Of a DNA stretch of 64,000 nucleotides, positions 51,214-60,120 are shown piece by piece. A program made the translations under genes and the position numbers. Origin of the DNA: Thermoproteota archaeon (GTDB taxonomy: Archaea; Thermoproteota; Nitrososphaeria; Nitrososphaerales; Nitrosopumilaceae); the NCBI GenBank assembly GCA_003352285.1, contig QQVN01000003.1:310001-374000 (forward strand). Direction: 5' to 3'. The notes under the pieces are model-generated. The model worked only from the letters and a program-made list of their open reading frames with translations, was not told the origin of the DNA and did not search any database. The stretch's first letter is position 1; every line of letters begins with the position of its first letter.

Positions 51214-52056
51214 GTGGCAAGTGGAGAGGCCAACTTAACGTTATCTGAAAGATTAGAATCTGCAATCACTAAACTTGGTTTTTGGTATAGAATTACAATT
51301 ATCTTTGTAATTGTTGGATTAGTATCGCTTTCTGGAATCATTTCGGCATCTCAAATTTACTTTCATCAGGAAATAGGCCAGCACGGCCACATTGAAGAAA
51401 TCTACCTTGCAGATGAGGATGTGACTCTTCTTGCGTTTATACCATATTCTGAAGAGATCTTTCCAGCAGATGGCATAGTTACTCTGTATATGACCCAAAT
51501 TTGGCTTATGGTTGGCAACGGTATTGTAATTGGTCTTTTGTCATTTCTTTTTCTCTGGGTTACATACCGAGGACATTCTCATAGAAAAGAATTTGAATCA
51601 ATAGAGAGACAATTTATCAGGCAATCATATCTTGTAAATTTTGAGACGTCAATTCCTGAAGGAGAAACAAGAGTTGAAAAAATTCTAAATCAATCCTCAC
51701 TAGTATTTCCTGCACTAAAAGAGCTCCAAAGAGGAGAATATGCAAATTCAATGCGTGTTCGTAAAGATGTATCAGTTGGTTCTGAACAAGTGGATGCAGT
51801 TGTTTCTACAAAGAAAGGTGATTTTATCGTAAAGTTTTACGATAAACAAGTCACTTTTGATGATTTGAGTTCATTATGTTCTGCATTGGCAAAGGGACGT
51901 TCTAGAGTTTTTCGTGTACTGTGTATCGCAAAAGATTTTGATGATGATTTACAGTCAAACAAATTAGTTGACCTGATGGATTCTATTCCCAAATACTTTA
52001 AGCTTGATCTCATCTTTGAAGAAGAACAAGGCTACTCTATGCTTTGGATCGACTAG
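51214..52056 (+). CDS. Two-helix membrane protein with cytoplasmic domain
   Basis: A 280-residue protein: membrane helices at about 26-48 and 92-115 enclose an outer loop with two or three His. A cytoplasmic domain of about 160 residues follows, with strands such as KKGDFIVKFYDKQVTF. That part resembles a restriction-endonuclease-like fold, but active-site residues are not clear. Starts with GTG. No family name is claimed. Confidence 0.6.
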   Translation: MASGEANLTLSERLESAITKLGFWYRITIIFVIVGLVSLSGIISASQIYFHQEIGQHGHIEEIYLADEDVTLLAFIPYSEEIFPADGIVTLYMTQIWLMVGNGIVIGLLSFLFLWVTYRGHSHRKEFESIERQFIRQSYLVNFETSIPEGETRVEKILNQSSLVFPALKELQRGEYANSMRVRKDVSVGSEQVDAVVSTKKGDFIVKFYDKQVTFDDLSSLCSALAKGRSRVFRVLCIAKDFDDDLQSNKLVDLMDSIPKYFKLDLIFEEEQGYSMLWID

Positions 52057-52059
52057 GTT

Positions 52060-52338
52060 CTAAACTCCCTTTGGATCCCGTAATCCTAAAACAAATCTGA
52101 TATCTGGATCAAAGTCTATGCATTTTCTAAATGATGATTTTCCTTTGTCAGTAATTCTGTATTCAAATTTTGCTTTTGGATTTTCACTATCTCTGACTTC
52201 TACAAATCCTTTGGCGATAAATGAGTCGATGATTTTTTTTAATCTGTCTCTGTTTAGGTCTGAACCTGGTGTTCCCGTTGTAATCTGTCTTAGATTCAAC
52301 CAGGTTCCTATTTTATTCATGTATCCTAAGATACTCAA
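52060..52338 (-). CDS. Winged-helix protein
   Basis: A 92-residue winged-helix protein (ITTGTPGSDLNRDRLKKIIDSFIAKGFVEV, then FEYRITDKGKSSFRKC), close to archaeal small transcription regulators. The start is a TTG with GGGAG 8 bases before it; the frame stays open further upstream without an ATG, so the N-terminus could be longer. The ATG at 52320 is inside the first helix. Confidence 0.6.
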   Translation of the reverse strand: MSILGYMNKIGTWLNLRQITTGTPGSDLNRDRLKKIIDSFIAKGFVEVRDSENPKAKFEYRITDKGKSSFRKCIDFDPDIRFVLGLRDPKGV

Positions 52339-52537
52339 ATTTGTATCTCCCGGTGTTTGGTTAAACCTACGTTCTACTACCAGTATTCTCCCCTCTCCGA
52401 TTATCTTGGATTTTAAATAACTATTTTAGAATGTCTCTGATCTTGGATCAGTTTTTTTTATTTAGAAAAACTAGAAAAATAATTTTTTCCATAATTACCA
52501 TAACAATAATTACTAAATGCGTTATTAGTATCACAAA

Positions 52538-52783
52538 ATGAGTGCAAATACTATACGAAAAGCAAAGAAATTGGTTGAAAGTGGAGGCGTTGTAAAAATA
52601 GATGATGATCTCTATCAGATAAAGTCCTCAAGCGATCCAGACAAATCATATGTTGTTACATCTGATTCTTGTGAATGTCCTGGTTTCAAAAATTTTTACA
52701 AATTTCACCATGGAAAAGGAATCAAGGCAAACTGCTCTCATCTTGAAGCTGTACGAATATTTCTAAAAGAAAACAGCGAGTAA
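52538..52783 (+). CDS. SWIM-type zinc-finger protein
   Basis: An 81-residue protein: an N-terminal helix and beta hairpin, then the SWIM motif CxCxnCxH (SCECPGFKNF, later NCSHLEAVRIF). SWIM fingers bind DNA or proteins. Free-standing SWIM proteins are common in Thaumarchaeota. The promoter is AT-rich with TATA-like TTACTAAAT about 30 bp upstream. Confidence 0.83.
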   Translation: MSANTIRKAKKLVESGGVVKIDDDLYQIKSSSDPDKSYVVTSDSCECPGFKNFYKFHHGKGIKANCSHLEAVRIFLKENSE

Positions 52784-52785
52784 TT

Positions 52786-53118
52786 TTAGATTTTTTTGGG
52801 ATCAACCTTGCCAATGTGAGCCTTGTTTTTAGTAATGATTATGGGCCTTTGAATCAATCCTGGGTATTTTATCATAAATTTTATGATTTGAGATTCAGAG
52901 TAGCTTTTCTGCTCAAAATTTAGCTCTTTGAACATCTTGTCTCTCTTTCTAATTATTTCTGAGGGTTTCTTTCCAGCTAGCTTTAGGATTTTTTTTAGTT
53001 CTGATTCTGAAAGTGGCTCTTTGAAAAAGTCTCGTTTTTGTAGGTCAACTTTCATTCTATCAAGCTGAGATATGGTCTTTTTGCAAGTAATGCAGGAACC
53101 TTTGTGAAGAATCTTCAT
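52786..53118 (-). CDS. ArsC/Spx-family thioredoxin-fold protein
   Basis: A 110-residue protein of the arsenate-reductase-like family: redox pair in GSCITCKKTISQL, RDFFKEPLSESELKKIL, the conserved Arg in LIQRPIII and an ending like that of ArsC. The CxxC form suggests a thiol-disulfide role. Whether it reduces arsenate cannot be told; no arsenic genes are nearby. Confidence 0.82.
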   Translation of the reverse strand: MKILHKGSCITCKKTISQLDRMKVDLQKRDFFKEPLSESELKKILKLAGKKPSEIIRKRDKMFKELNFEQKSYSESQIIKFMIKYPGLIQRPIIITKNKAHIGKVDPKKI

Positions 53119-53156
53119 TATTGATTTGTTTTAAGACCAGTAAAAAAACATTTGAA

Positions 53157-54143
53157 CTATGCTTTGATTGCACCAGTGTTAATCAAATATTCTATACCGG
53201 AGATAAATTCAATGTCTGAGATTTTATCATCAGACCAAAGGCATGTGTTATTTTTCACCCAATTTGGAATATCTCTTTTTTCAGAATAGATTTTTACTTT
53301 GGAATCAACATTAATGATTTCATTTTTGATCATGTACTGTAATGCGTTTAAGAATTCTGCATCTTTGATATCACTTGAACACCATAGGTTGCTTACATTT
53401 TTTATCCATGAAGGAACATCTGATTGAGCTAACAGAGATTCATTTGAGAACTCAAAATTAGCTTTTGCAATTTTACTTGGTAATGCATAGACTAGATTTA
53501 CTTTGTAATTTCCAGGTGCAACAAGCATGTTGGTATCAATAGTTTCGGAATAGCTTGATTTATCATCAAACTTTCCATAAATGATGTCTATGAGTTTATT
53601 TTGTTCATCATAAATTTGCATTTGATACTCTGAGCCCCAAAAATCAGCGTGTACAGTACCTGTCACTGTTACTGATTCTCCTTTACTGACTAGATTCTTG
53701 TTTAATGTAATTGGATTTTGTGTTTCAGGCTGTGCAACTATAGTATCACTTACAAACAGTTTGCCTGTCATCCAGGGATGAATTTCACACAGATAGTAGT
53801 ATGCCTCATTTTTTACTTCTTTTAATGGAATGATAGATTCCATCTTTGGTTTGATTACTCCTGCATCAAAAAAATATCCATAGTAATCAGGAAAGTCTGG
53901 CAATCCGCTGGTTATGTGATGATTGACTGAGTCATTGTTTCTAATTTTGATTGTGTCTCCTTTTGCAAATGCAACTTTGTCTGGCAGAAACGCCATCTCC
54001 AACATGCCTTCTGATGCTCCATTTTGAATCTCAATTGTCCATTCTTCTGCAAAAATTTCTGGAAAAACAAACAATGAAAGGGCCATGATACTAACTAGAA
54101 AAAATCCTAGCAATCCATGAAATATTGGTGGAAATAGTAACAT
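53157..54143 (-). CDS. Secreted cupredoxin with C-terminal tandem repeats
   Basis: A 328-residue exported protein: signal peptide (about 1-32, ending IFAEEW), cupredoxin domain with His (NHHITSG), Cys/His/Met in YYLCEIHPWM, then a beta domain (about 145-235). Two copies of a 40-residue motif follow (VPSWIKNVSNLWCSSDIKD... and IPNWVKNNTCLWSDDKISD...), each with paired Trp and a Cys. Such repeats are common on thaumarchaeal secreted proteins. It is a backbone relative of the cupredoxin at 11889. Confidence 0.85.
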   Translation of the reverse strand: MLLFPPIFHGLLGFFLVSIMALSLFVFPEIFAEEWTIEIQNGASEGMLEMAFLPDKVAFAKGDTIKIRNNDSVNHHITSGLPDFPDYYGYFFDAGVIKPKMESIIPLKEVKNEAYYYLCEIHPWMTGKLFVSDTIVAQPETQNPITLNKNLVSKGESVTVTGTVHADFWGSEYQMQIYDEQNKLIDIIYGKFDDKSSYSETIDTNMLVAPGNYKVNLVYALPSKIAKANFEFSNESLLAQSDVPSWIKNVSNLWCSSDIKDAEFLNALQYMIKNEIINVDSKVKIYSEKRDIPNWVKNNTCLWSDDKISDIEFISGIEYLINTGAIKA

Positions 54144-54229
54144 TGCCCCACTTTAGATGCTAATATGAGTTCATTTTGATTTGTCTGTGCGTTTTGAACA
54201 GACATGGAAAAGAAAAAAAGAATCTGCTG

Positions 54230-54397
54230 CTACGCACAACAGATGGCTTTTTTGAAGTCCTCTACGTTTCTTTCAAAATTACACTCTTTACAAACATGCC
54301 AGCTTCTGTTTTTGAGAATTTTTAATGCTGGATTATATGCAACTGAGTACATCTTTCCACCACAAGAGGGACATGGAATTGGTATGTCTACTTTCAT
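54230..54397 (-). CDS. Small zinc-ribbon protein (55 aa)
   Basis: A 55-residue protein with two CxxC pairs (PCPSCGGKMY and HVCKECNFER) forming a zinc ribbon, and a final CC. The start MKVDIPIPCPSC is clean. On the plus strand a longer frame overlaps, but it has no motif and this strand explains the Cys pattern. Function unknown. Confidence 0.72.
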   Translation of the reverse strand: MKVDIPIPCPSCGGKMYSVAYNPALKILKNRSWHVCKECNFERNVEDFKKAICCA

Positions 54398-54471
54398 AAT
54401 TCCATTTTGTAAATTTTGAATATAAGACGCGCGTAGGACTGATAAATTATACTTGAAGTATTACTGTGATC

Positions 54472-54696
54472 TTAGTTATTGTTTAACATTGTATAATCAA
54501 GATAACAAGATTCACAGAGAGTCATGTTTGGAGCTTCAAAGAAATGATCATTTGGTGGATCTGGTGATGGATTTCCACATGAATTACAAACTGAGATCGT
54601 TTTGAAATGAATAAGTGACTTTGATGGTTTTACATAATCAATTAGATCTGTATTATGACTAGACCAGTTTGATTCTGATTCAAACATGTATTGCAA
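54472..54696 (-). CDS. Small zinc-finger-like protein (74 aa)
   Basis: A 74-residue protein with a CxxC pair (VCNSCGNP) and a second near the C-terminus (LCESCYLDY), enough for one zinc site. The N-terminus (MQYMFESESNW) lacks motifs. One of several small zinc proteins in this stretch. Function unknown. Confidence 0.6.
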   Translation of the reverse strand: MQYMFESESNWSSHNTDLIDYVKPSKSLIHFKTISVCNSCGNPSPDPPNDHFFEAPNMTLCESCYLDYTMLNNN

Positions 54697-54752
54697 TATT
54701 CTAATCTAAAATTTAACGAATCTGTATAATTGGTGAGAAATCTATAAGTAGC

Positions 54753-55226
54753 TTAGATCTGTCTGAACACAACACTTACTGAATCATTTGATTCTGTTGA
54801 ATGATACGAAACATCAGCAAAGTTTGCCTTTAAGGAGGAAGTTATTAGATCTTTAAAGAACTGAGTCCCAATGTTGCCTAAACTGTGCTCAATTTTAAAG
54901 ACGTTCTTTCCTGCTCTGTCATAGAACTCAAATGTTCCTGCATTTTGGTCCTTGACAAAATTTTGAATCTTGATGCCTAATGCCTCTATGGAATAGTTTT
55001 TTTCATCTTTTATAGAAAGAGTACCCATTACATTTTCTACAATTCTGTGAATACTGTCTTTGACTGCTATGGATAGCAAGACTTCGAGGCTTTCACACTC
55101 TAGATTTTCTTCTAATTTTGCAGTAATTTTTGGTAATTCATCTATGGTTAGCTTGTCTGTCTCAAGTGAGCTTAGTGACTCAAAATCAACGTCTTGATTA
55201 TTTTGAGATGAATGCTTTAAACTCAT
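54753..55226 (-). CDS. Hypothetical soluble protein
   Basis: A 157-residue acidic protein with an Asp/Ser-rich N-terminus and a folded C-terminal half (helices LEVLLSIAVKDSIHRIVENV; strands GTFEFYDRAGKNVFKI and SVSVVFRQI). It might belong to a roadblock-like or arrestin-like fold, but no family can be assigned. Confidence 0.55.
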   Translation of the reverse strand: MSLKHSSQNNQDVDFESLSSLETDKLTIDELPKITAKLEENLECESLEVLLSIAVKDSIHRIVENVMGTLSIKDEKNYSIEALGIKIQNFVKDQNAGTFEFYDRAGKNVFKIEHSLGNIGTQFFKDLITSSLKANFADVSYHSTESNDSVSVVFRQI

Positions 55227-55291
55227 TAGGCACAGCTTTGAAAAATTTAGAGCCTATTATCCTGTGTATGTGTCTTGAGCACAAACAATTT

Positions 55292-55909
55292 TTATGAATT
55301 TACAGGCAGAGGGGCTGTTTTCTTAAACGTCTTTCTGTAGAACCATACTAGGCCTATTCCTTCTAACTGCTCCACAAATACTACAAAGATAAAATGACCT
55401 AACCATCCATTTGTGGACTCATCCATTATTGCAAATGCAATACTCATGGCATAGTCAATATTGTATATCCAGGAAAATTCAGGTGCAGCAGTTCTTATTG
55501 GTCCATTTAATTGCTCAATTGGAATATCTGAGATAGTTAGATTGGTACCTTTTTCTAAAATTACAATATAGAATATCTCTTTGTCTGATTCATAAAATGT
55601 ATTTCCTCTGTCAATCAAATATAGGCTAGTACCAAAGTAGGTTGCAAAGATTATCAAAAATACAAAGAGATACTTGCCAGTCTTTCCTGAAAGGGTCTTT
55701 CTCATCTGTTTTTCAAAAATTCTGCCAAACCATCCAAGCTGTTTTTTCTTAATCATTATGACAAAGAATAATCCAAATGCAGTTCCTAGTCCTAGACTTC
55801 CAAGCCAGTGTTCTGATACATATGATGCAAAGAGTACCCTAACTGGTAGAAAGATTCCGGTAGTGATAGCTAGTATCGCTAACTTTTCTTTAAGATCACA
55901 CTTGTCCAT
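55292..55909 (-). CDS. Four-helix membrane protein
   Basis: A 205-residue protein with four membrane helices, an outer loop of about 55 residues between helices 3 and 4, and a basic C-terminus. No family recognised. Monocistronic on the minus strand. Confidence 0.6.
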   Translation of the reverse strand: MDKCDLKEKLAILAITTGIFLPVRVLFASYVSEHWLGSLGLGTAFGLFFVIMIKKKQLGWFGRIFEKQMRKTLSGKTGKYLFVFLIIFATYFGTSLYLIDRGNTFYESDKEIFYIVILEKGTNLTISDIPIEQLNGPIRTAAPEFSWIYNIDYAMSIAFAIMDESTNGWLGHFIFVVFVEQLEGIGLVWFYRKTFKKTAPLPVNS

Positions 55910-55969
55910 TTTATGCCCATGCCCATTTTTTGTTCACTTAGGTGAGGTTTAACATTTTACAAATTCTCC

Positions 55970-56218
55970 CTATGCAGGATTGAATTTGTTTTTCAGCTCC
56001 TTTAGGTACCTTACACTAACTCTGTATGCCCTAATTGCTGAATAGATCTCAAAGAGTTCTTTGTAGGTGGGGTCTATCTTCTTTAATTCGTCCCGCTTTA
56101 TGCCAAAGTCCTCTATGGTCTCCCAAATGTTTTCAATAGGTACTCCCTGCTCATCGATTAGTATCGATGATAGGTTTTTGAGTATCCCTCTGCCCAAGCT
56201 AACCCTCGTTTCAAACAT
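55970..56218 (-). CDS. Hypothetical helical protein (82 aa)
   Basis: An 82-residue soluble protein with three helices (GRGILKNLSSILIDEQG, ENIWETIEDFGIKRDELKK, YKELFEIYSAIRAYRVSVRY). No motif or family recognised. It lies between the membrane protein and a secreted-protein gene on the same strand. Confidence 0.52.
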   Translation of the reverse strand: MFETRVSLGRGILKNLSSILIDEQGVPIENIWETIEDFGIKRDELKKIDPTYKELFEIYSAIRAYRVSVRYLKELKNKFNPA

Positions 56219-56298
56219 TAATTGGGCATGAACGGGCTTTTGATATATCGAGGTCGGAAATTGATCGTATCATATAGTTCCATTTTGGAATAAAATAT

Positions 56299-57390
56299 CT
56301 AATTTTGAGAGGAATTTGTGACTGGAATTATCTGCGTTCCATTAATTATGAACTCAATTAGTGTCCCATTGATGTTTAGGTATATTGTGGTCTGACTAGA
56401 CCCTACCTTAATTGAAGTGCCATTTACAATCAAATCGACACTTGATTTTTGAGTATTTGAAAGTGTAGAGTTTGTCGTGATTTCCACTGGAATGATAATC
56501 TCTTCTGTTTGCGGTACAGTTGCATTCACTTGTTTCTTCTCTACAGTTAATCCTTCCATGACATCACGTGGAACTATAGCTTTTGCTAAGTATGCTTCAC
56601 GTGCCTCCTTCATGGTTCCTCCCTTTTGTAGTACTTCATTCATTGCCTTTTGTGCCTCACTGAAAACATTTAGAGTATAGTTTAACTGATTTTTGATAAT
56701 TCCTTTTACTGAGGGGTCTAGATTATCCACAAAGACATCTTTTTTCCATCCCGAGTATGTACCTGCACCTGGATTCTTTTCATCAATTATTTTTTGACTA
56801 ATCTCAGTTGATACCTTACGATGCTGCTCTAAGATGTAATCTTGTTCTACAATCTTCTTTTGTATTGATTCCTGTAATACTAGCTTTCTTTGTAACTCTT
56901 GATAATAGTTGAATAGCGTGATGCCAATAGAATCATTTTCAAAGTCACTTGCCTTTGCATTCAAGTATTTGATTGCTTCTGGCGTTTGAAGCAGTTTTGA
57001 TGTCTGCGATGAAACCTGCAGCTCACCCTTTACTTGAAACTGTGTGCTTGCTAATCCAATTTTTTCATCCTGTGATGTTCCCATGATGTTAATGATGTGT
57101 GTTCCTGGTAAGAGGTCTAACCCAGTAAACTCGTGAGAAAAGAATCCCTCTTCATCAGTTGTTACCACTACTGATTGTACATCTAATCTTATTTTTACAT
57201 CGACATTAGAGACTGGTTTTCCAGCATGATTAATCACTTGACCTGTAACTATTGGATTCTCTCCCTTGAATAATGGTTCATTTTCTACACTTGCAGAAAT
57301 TAGCAAATCCCATAATGTTGATTCAGAGGATGCAATTCCAGGTATGACAAATAATGATATAATTCCAAAAAATACCACAAGTGACTTCAT
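56299..57390 (-). CDS. Secreted protein with carboxypeptidase-regulatory-like domain
   Basis: A 363-residue exported protein: signal peptide (about 1-23, ending IASSES), then a beta domain that fits the carboxypeptidase-regulatory-like fold (VTGQVINHAGKPVSNVDVKI). A long helical part (about 130-270) and a terminal Asn/Ser/Thr-rich segment with a short beta hairpin follow. There are many potential N-glycosylation sites near the C-terminus. Function unknown, probably a surface protein. Confidence 0.68.
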   Translation of the reverse strand: MKSLVVFFGIISLFVIPGIASSESTLWDLLISASVENEPLFKGENPIVTGQVINHAGKPVSNVDVKIRLDVQSVVVTTDEEGFFSHEFTGLDLLPGTHIINIMGTSQDEKIGLASTQFQVKGELQVSSQTSKLLQTPEAIKYLNAKASDFENDSIGITLFNYYQELQRKLVLQESIQKKIVEQDYILEQHRKVSTEISQKIIDEKNPGAGTYSGWKKDVFVDNLDPSVKGIIKNQLNYTLNVFSEAQKAMNEVLQKGGTMKEAREAYLAKAIVPRDVMEGLTVEKKQVNATVPQTEEIIIPVEITTNSTLSNTQKSSVDLIVNGTSIKVGSSQTTIYLNINGTLIEFIINGTQIIPVTNSSQN

Positions 57391-57547
57391 GAGACTCGCT
57401 CAGAAATTTTCCTGTTAAGATCCGATATCTACTATTTTTTACGTGATGTGTAACATTTTGATGTAGTCTGAGGCTAGGTTCAGTGTGTGTTCAATAGCAA
57501 CATACACAGTGTAATAGGATTTTGAGCCAAAAAACTGTAGAAAGTCA

Positions 57548-58621
57548 TTGCAAGCATCAGAAGAGTCCAACTTTAAGCTATTGGATGAAATCTCCAAAAT
57601 GACCGTTAGGGCACAAAAAGATTTGGAGCTAGCAAAACAAGAGCTAGATGAAAAGCAGATTTTACTAGAAGACTTGGCACACACATCTAGTCAAAAGATT
57701 ATGGAAGCTGCAAAGACAAACCGTGACCTCAAATCAAAGGTTGACTTTCTCCAAGAACTATCTCATAATTTAGATGATGAAAATAAACGTCTTCAACAAA
57801 CAAACGCCGAATTACAATCAGAAAAAGCAAGATACAACAAACTAAATGAAAAACTGAAACGTGATCTTGAGAGTCTTATCGTTCGAGAAAAGGAGCTCGA
57901 AATTCAGCAAAAGAGACTTTCATTTACTGTTGAACAAAAATCAAAAGAGCTTGCAAAGGCATCAAAAATGGCAACCGTTGGTACACTGGCATCAAGACTG
58001 GCCCATGATCTTAGAAATCCATTATCTGTCATCAAGGGTACCGTTGAAATACTAAAAATTCAACACACGGATCTTGACAAGTCTATTCAAGAAAAACTTC
58101 GAAGAATAGAATCTGCAACTAAAAAAATCTCTTATCAAATCGAAGATGTACTTGATTTTGTCAGACAATCAGAATTACATCTAAAGCGTGTTCCATTATC
58201 TGAAATCATGGATTCATCAATATCTAACATCATGGTACCACAATCTGTCAAGATTGTTCGTGATTATCGAAATGTCGTAGTAAACTGTGATTCCAAAAAG
58301 TTAGAGGCTGTATTTACCAACTTGATTACAAATGGTATACAGGCAATGAATGAATCTGGTGAAATTTTGATTAAAATTTTAGATGATGGGGAAAATGCAA
58401 TGATAAAATTCACTGACTCTGGAAATGGATTGACAAAAGCAACAATGGAGAAGATGTTTGAACCACTATACACAACAAAAGAGACAGGAACAGGTCTTGG
58501 ATTATCTATTTGTAAAAACATTGTAGAGCAACACGGTGGAACAATTGATGTTACCTTATCGCCAACTACATTTACACTGCGAATTCCAAAAAGCATTCGT
58601 GGTTTTTATAAAGCAAATTAA
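57548..58621 (+). CDS. Soluble sensor histidine kinase with long coiled coil
   Basis: A 357-residue kinase: a coiled coil from about 15 to 140, then HisKA with His153 (RLAHDLRNPLSVIKG). The ATPase domain has N box (NLITNGIQAM), G1 (FTDSGNGLTK) and G2 (GTGLGL). It resembles the kinase at 33708 in layout but has no acidic leader. Starts with TTG at 57548; the ATG at 57599 (MTVRAQK) is a plausible alternative. No sensor domain, so the signal probably comes through the coiled coil or a partner. Confidence 0.88.
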   Translation: MQASEESNFKLLDEISKMTVRAQKDLELAKQELDEKQILLEDLAHTSSQKIMEAAKTNRDLKSKVDFLQELSHNLDDENKRLQQTNAELQSEKARYNKLNEKLKRDLESLIVREKELEIQQKRLSFTVEQKSKELAKASKMATVGTLASRLAHDLRNPLSVIKGTVEILKIQHTDLDKSIQEKLRRIESATKKISYQIEDVLDFVRQSELHLKRVPLSEIMDSSISNIMVPQSVKIVRDYRNVVVNCDSKKLEAVFTNLITNGIQAMNESGEILIKILDDGENAMIKFTDSGNGLTKATMEKMFEPLYTTKETGTGLGLSICKNIVEQHGGTIDVTLSPTTFTLRIPKSIRGFYKAN

Positions 58622-58675
58622 ATGAGATCTTTTCAGTAGAAATCTCTTTAGTTTGGTCAATTATTCTGATGATTT

Positions 58676-59335
58676 ATGGATTTAGAAAAGTTTCGTGATG
58701 ATGTTTATGAGATTACAGAAAAGCTATCCTTACACCTCAATGATGAGCAGAAACCTAGACTAAATTTTGTTCGGCAAAGATTAATTGAAATGTACCAAAA
58801 AAATTTGGTAAAGATTAACCATTCTGTTTTAGAGTTAATCTGTGCTTCAAATTTAATCTCTCATGACTATTCGGTTGATGTAGAGAAGCAAGTTTCTGAT
58901 GTGCTAGTATGTGATATATTTGCCAAAAAAGGAGATGGCACAACAATTATTGAAATAGAGACTGGGTTTACACCACCTGAGCATGCACTAGATACTGTGG
59001 ATTACTATGCTGCAAGAATAATGAGTAAAATTGCAAGATACAGCAAGTACTGCTCTAAATTTTCACTAGCAACGCCTGTGATTGGAATCTTACCTTTGGC
59101 AAAACTATTCCTAGTTGCTCCTCAATTTAGAACGCAAGATGAAATCAACAAAGTAAAATCACTATGCGATCAATTTTACAAAAACCCACCAATAGAGTAC
59201 TCTGATATCCAAAATGCTAGGCTACACTCTATCTATTTGATTCACATTGACAAGGGATTTGCAAAGGAATTGGATCCAGCTAGATACATGGAGATGACAC
59301 AAGAACTACTTGGCAAAAGCGAGACTACCTACTGA
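58676..59335 (+). CDS. Hypothetical protein with PD-(D/E)xK-like core
   Basis: A 219-residue soluble protein. After a helical N-terminus (1-70), a strand-turn-strand with Asp (VSDVLVCDIFAKKGDG) and an ExE (TTIIEIETGF) looks like the core of restriction-endonuclease-like folds. The usual Lys of the motif is replaced by Glu/Thr, so it may be inactive or the resemblance accidental. The kinase gene upstream ends 54 bp earlier. Confidence 0.55.
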   Translation: MDLEKFRDDVYEITEKLSLHLNDEQKPRLNFVRQRLIEMYQKNLVKINHSVLELICASNLISHDYSVDVEKQVSDVLVCDIFAKKGDGTTIIEIETGFTPPEHALDTVDYYAARIMSKIARYSKYCSKFSLATPVIGILPLAKLFLVAPQFRTQDEINKVKSLCDQFYKNPPIEYSDIQNARLHSIYLIHIDKGFAKELDPARYMEMTQELLGKSETTY

Positions 59336-59389
59336 CTCTTAAATTCATTATCGGAAAAGCTTTTCAAATAATCTCTAGTAACTCTAGGT

Positions 59390-59527
59390 ATGATCTGTGG
59401 AGCGTGTGAAAATAGAAAGCACTATGACTGCATTGACTGTATGAATGACCATAAGACGTACCTGTGCAACTGTGATTGTCATGATGAAAACACCCCGCCT
59501 CACAGCGAGCAAGCTCACAATGAGTGA
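59390..59527 (+). CDS. Cys/His-rich micro-protein (45 aa)
   Basis: A 45-residue protein with seven Cys (MICGACENRKHYDCIDC, then LCNCDCHDE) and His residues; a probable zinc-binding or other metal-binding mini-protein. Its stop TGA overlaps the GTG start of the next gene by 4 bp, which supports translation of both. A TATA-like stretch (TTTTCAAATAA) lies 25-30 bp upstream. Confidence 0.6.
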   Translation: MICGACENRKHYDCIDCMNDHKTYLCNCDCHDENTPPHSEQAHNE

Positions 59528-60120
59528 AAACCGATGTTCGTCCAAATGAACATCAAAAGCTAATTCTTCTAAAATTACCATATTTTGATATGTTTGCCAA
59601 CCCATTGGAGATTATCGTACTGTCTTCAATCATGCATGATATGGCGCCATATTTTTTTCGATGTGATTCAGAATGTGATATGACAAATGTTTTTGCAGCA
59701 AGCATAGTGCTACTCTTTACGTTTACTATATTTGCAATACAAATACACCTTGCCAAAGAACATGAGACCCTGCGTACATTTACAGTTAGAAGTAAACTAC
59801 GAAACGATACCTACTATCTTTTGTATCAGATGAGAATGCTACAGCCAATTGCATATGAAAAAAGAATAATCACAGAGCAGGAAAAAAATCAAATCACAAG
59901 TATAGTAAAAACCATCAAACAAATTGAAGACAACCTAAATGAGCTAAAAGACAAACTAGGACCAGAAGAAAAAAAGAAGATTACTCAAACTATTGATTCA
60001 GTAAAACAACGACTTCGTTATGGAATTAATGACCTAAAGCGTCACCCTCAACGATTTGATTATATGGACTTCTCTGAATCAATTAAAGACATTTCAAATA
60101 CATTGCCAATAATCTCCTAG
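59524..60120 (+). CDS. Membrane-anchored helical protein
   Basis: A 198-residue protein with one membrane helix (about 59-78, FAASIVLLFTFTIFAIQIHL) and a long cytoplasmic helical region. No family recognised. It is translationally coupled to the Cys-rich micro-protein, so the two may work together. The 3' end overlaps the transporter gene by 4 bp on the other strand. Confidence 0.6.
   Translation: MKTDVRPNEHQKLILLKLPYFDMFANPLEIIVLSSIMHDMAPYFFRCDSECDMTNVFAASIVLLFTFTIFAIQIHLAKEHETLRTFTVRSKLRNDTYYLLYQMRMLQPIAYEKRIITEQEKNQITSIVKTIKQIEDNLNELKDKLGPEEKKKITQTIDSVKQRLRYGINDLKRHPQRFDYMDFSESIKDISNTLPIIS

Noticed and set aside
54204-54419. Plus-strand frame of 71 aa
   Set aside because: It overlaps the minus-strand gene at 54230-54397, which has two clean CxxC pairs and a natural start. 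The plus frame has no motif.
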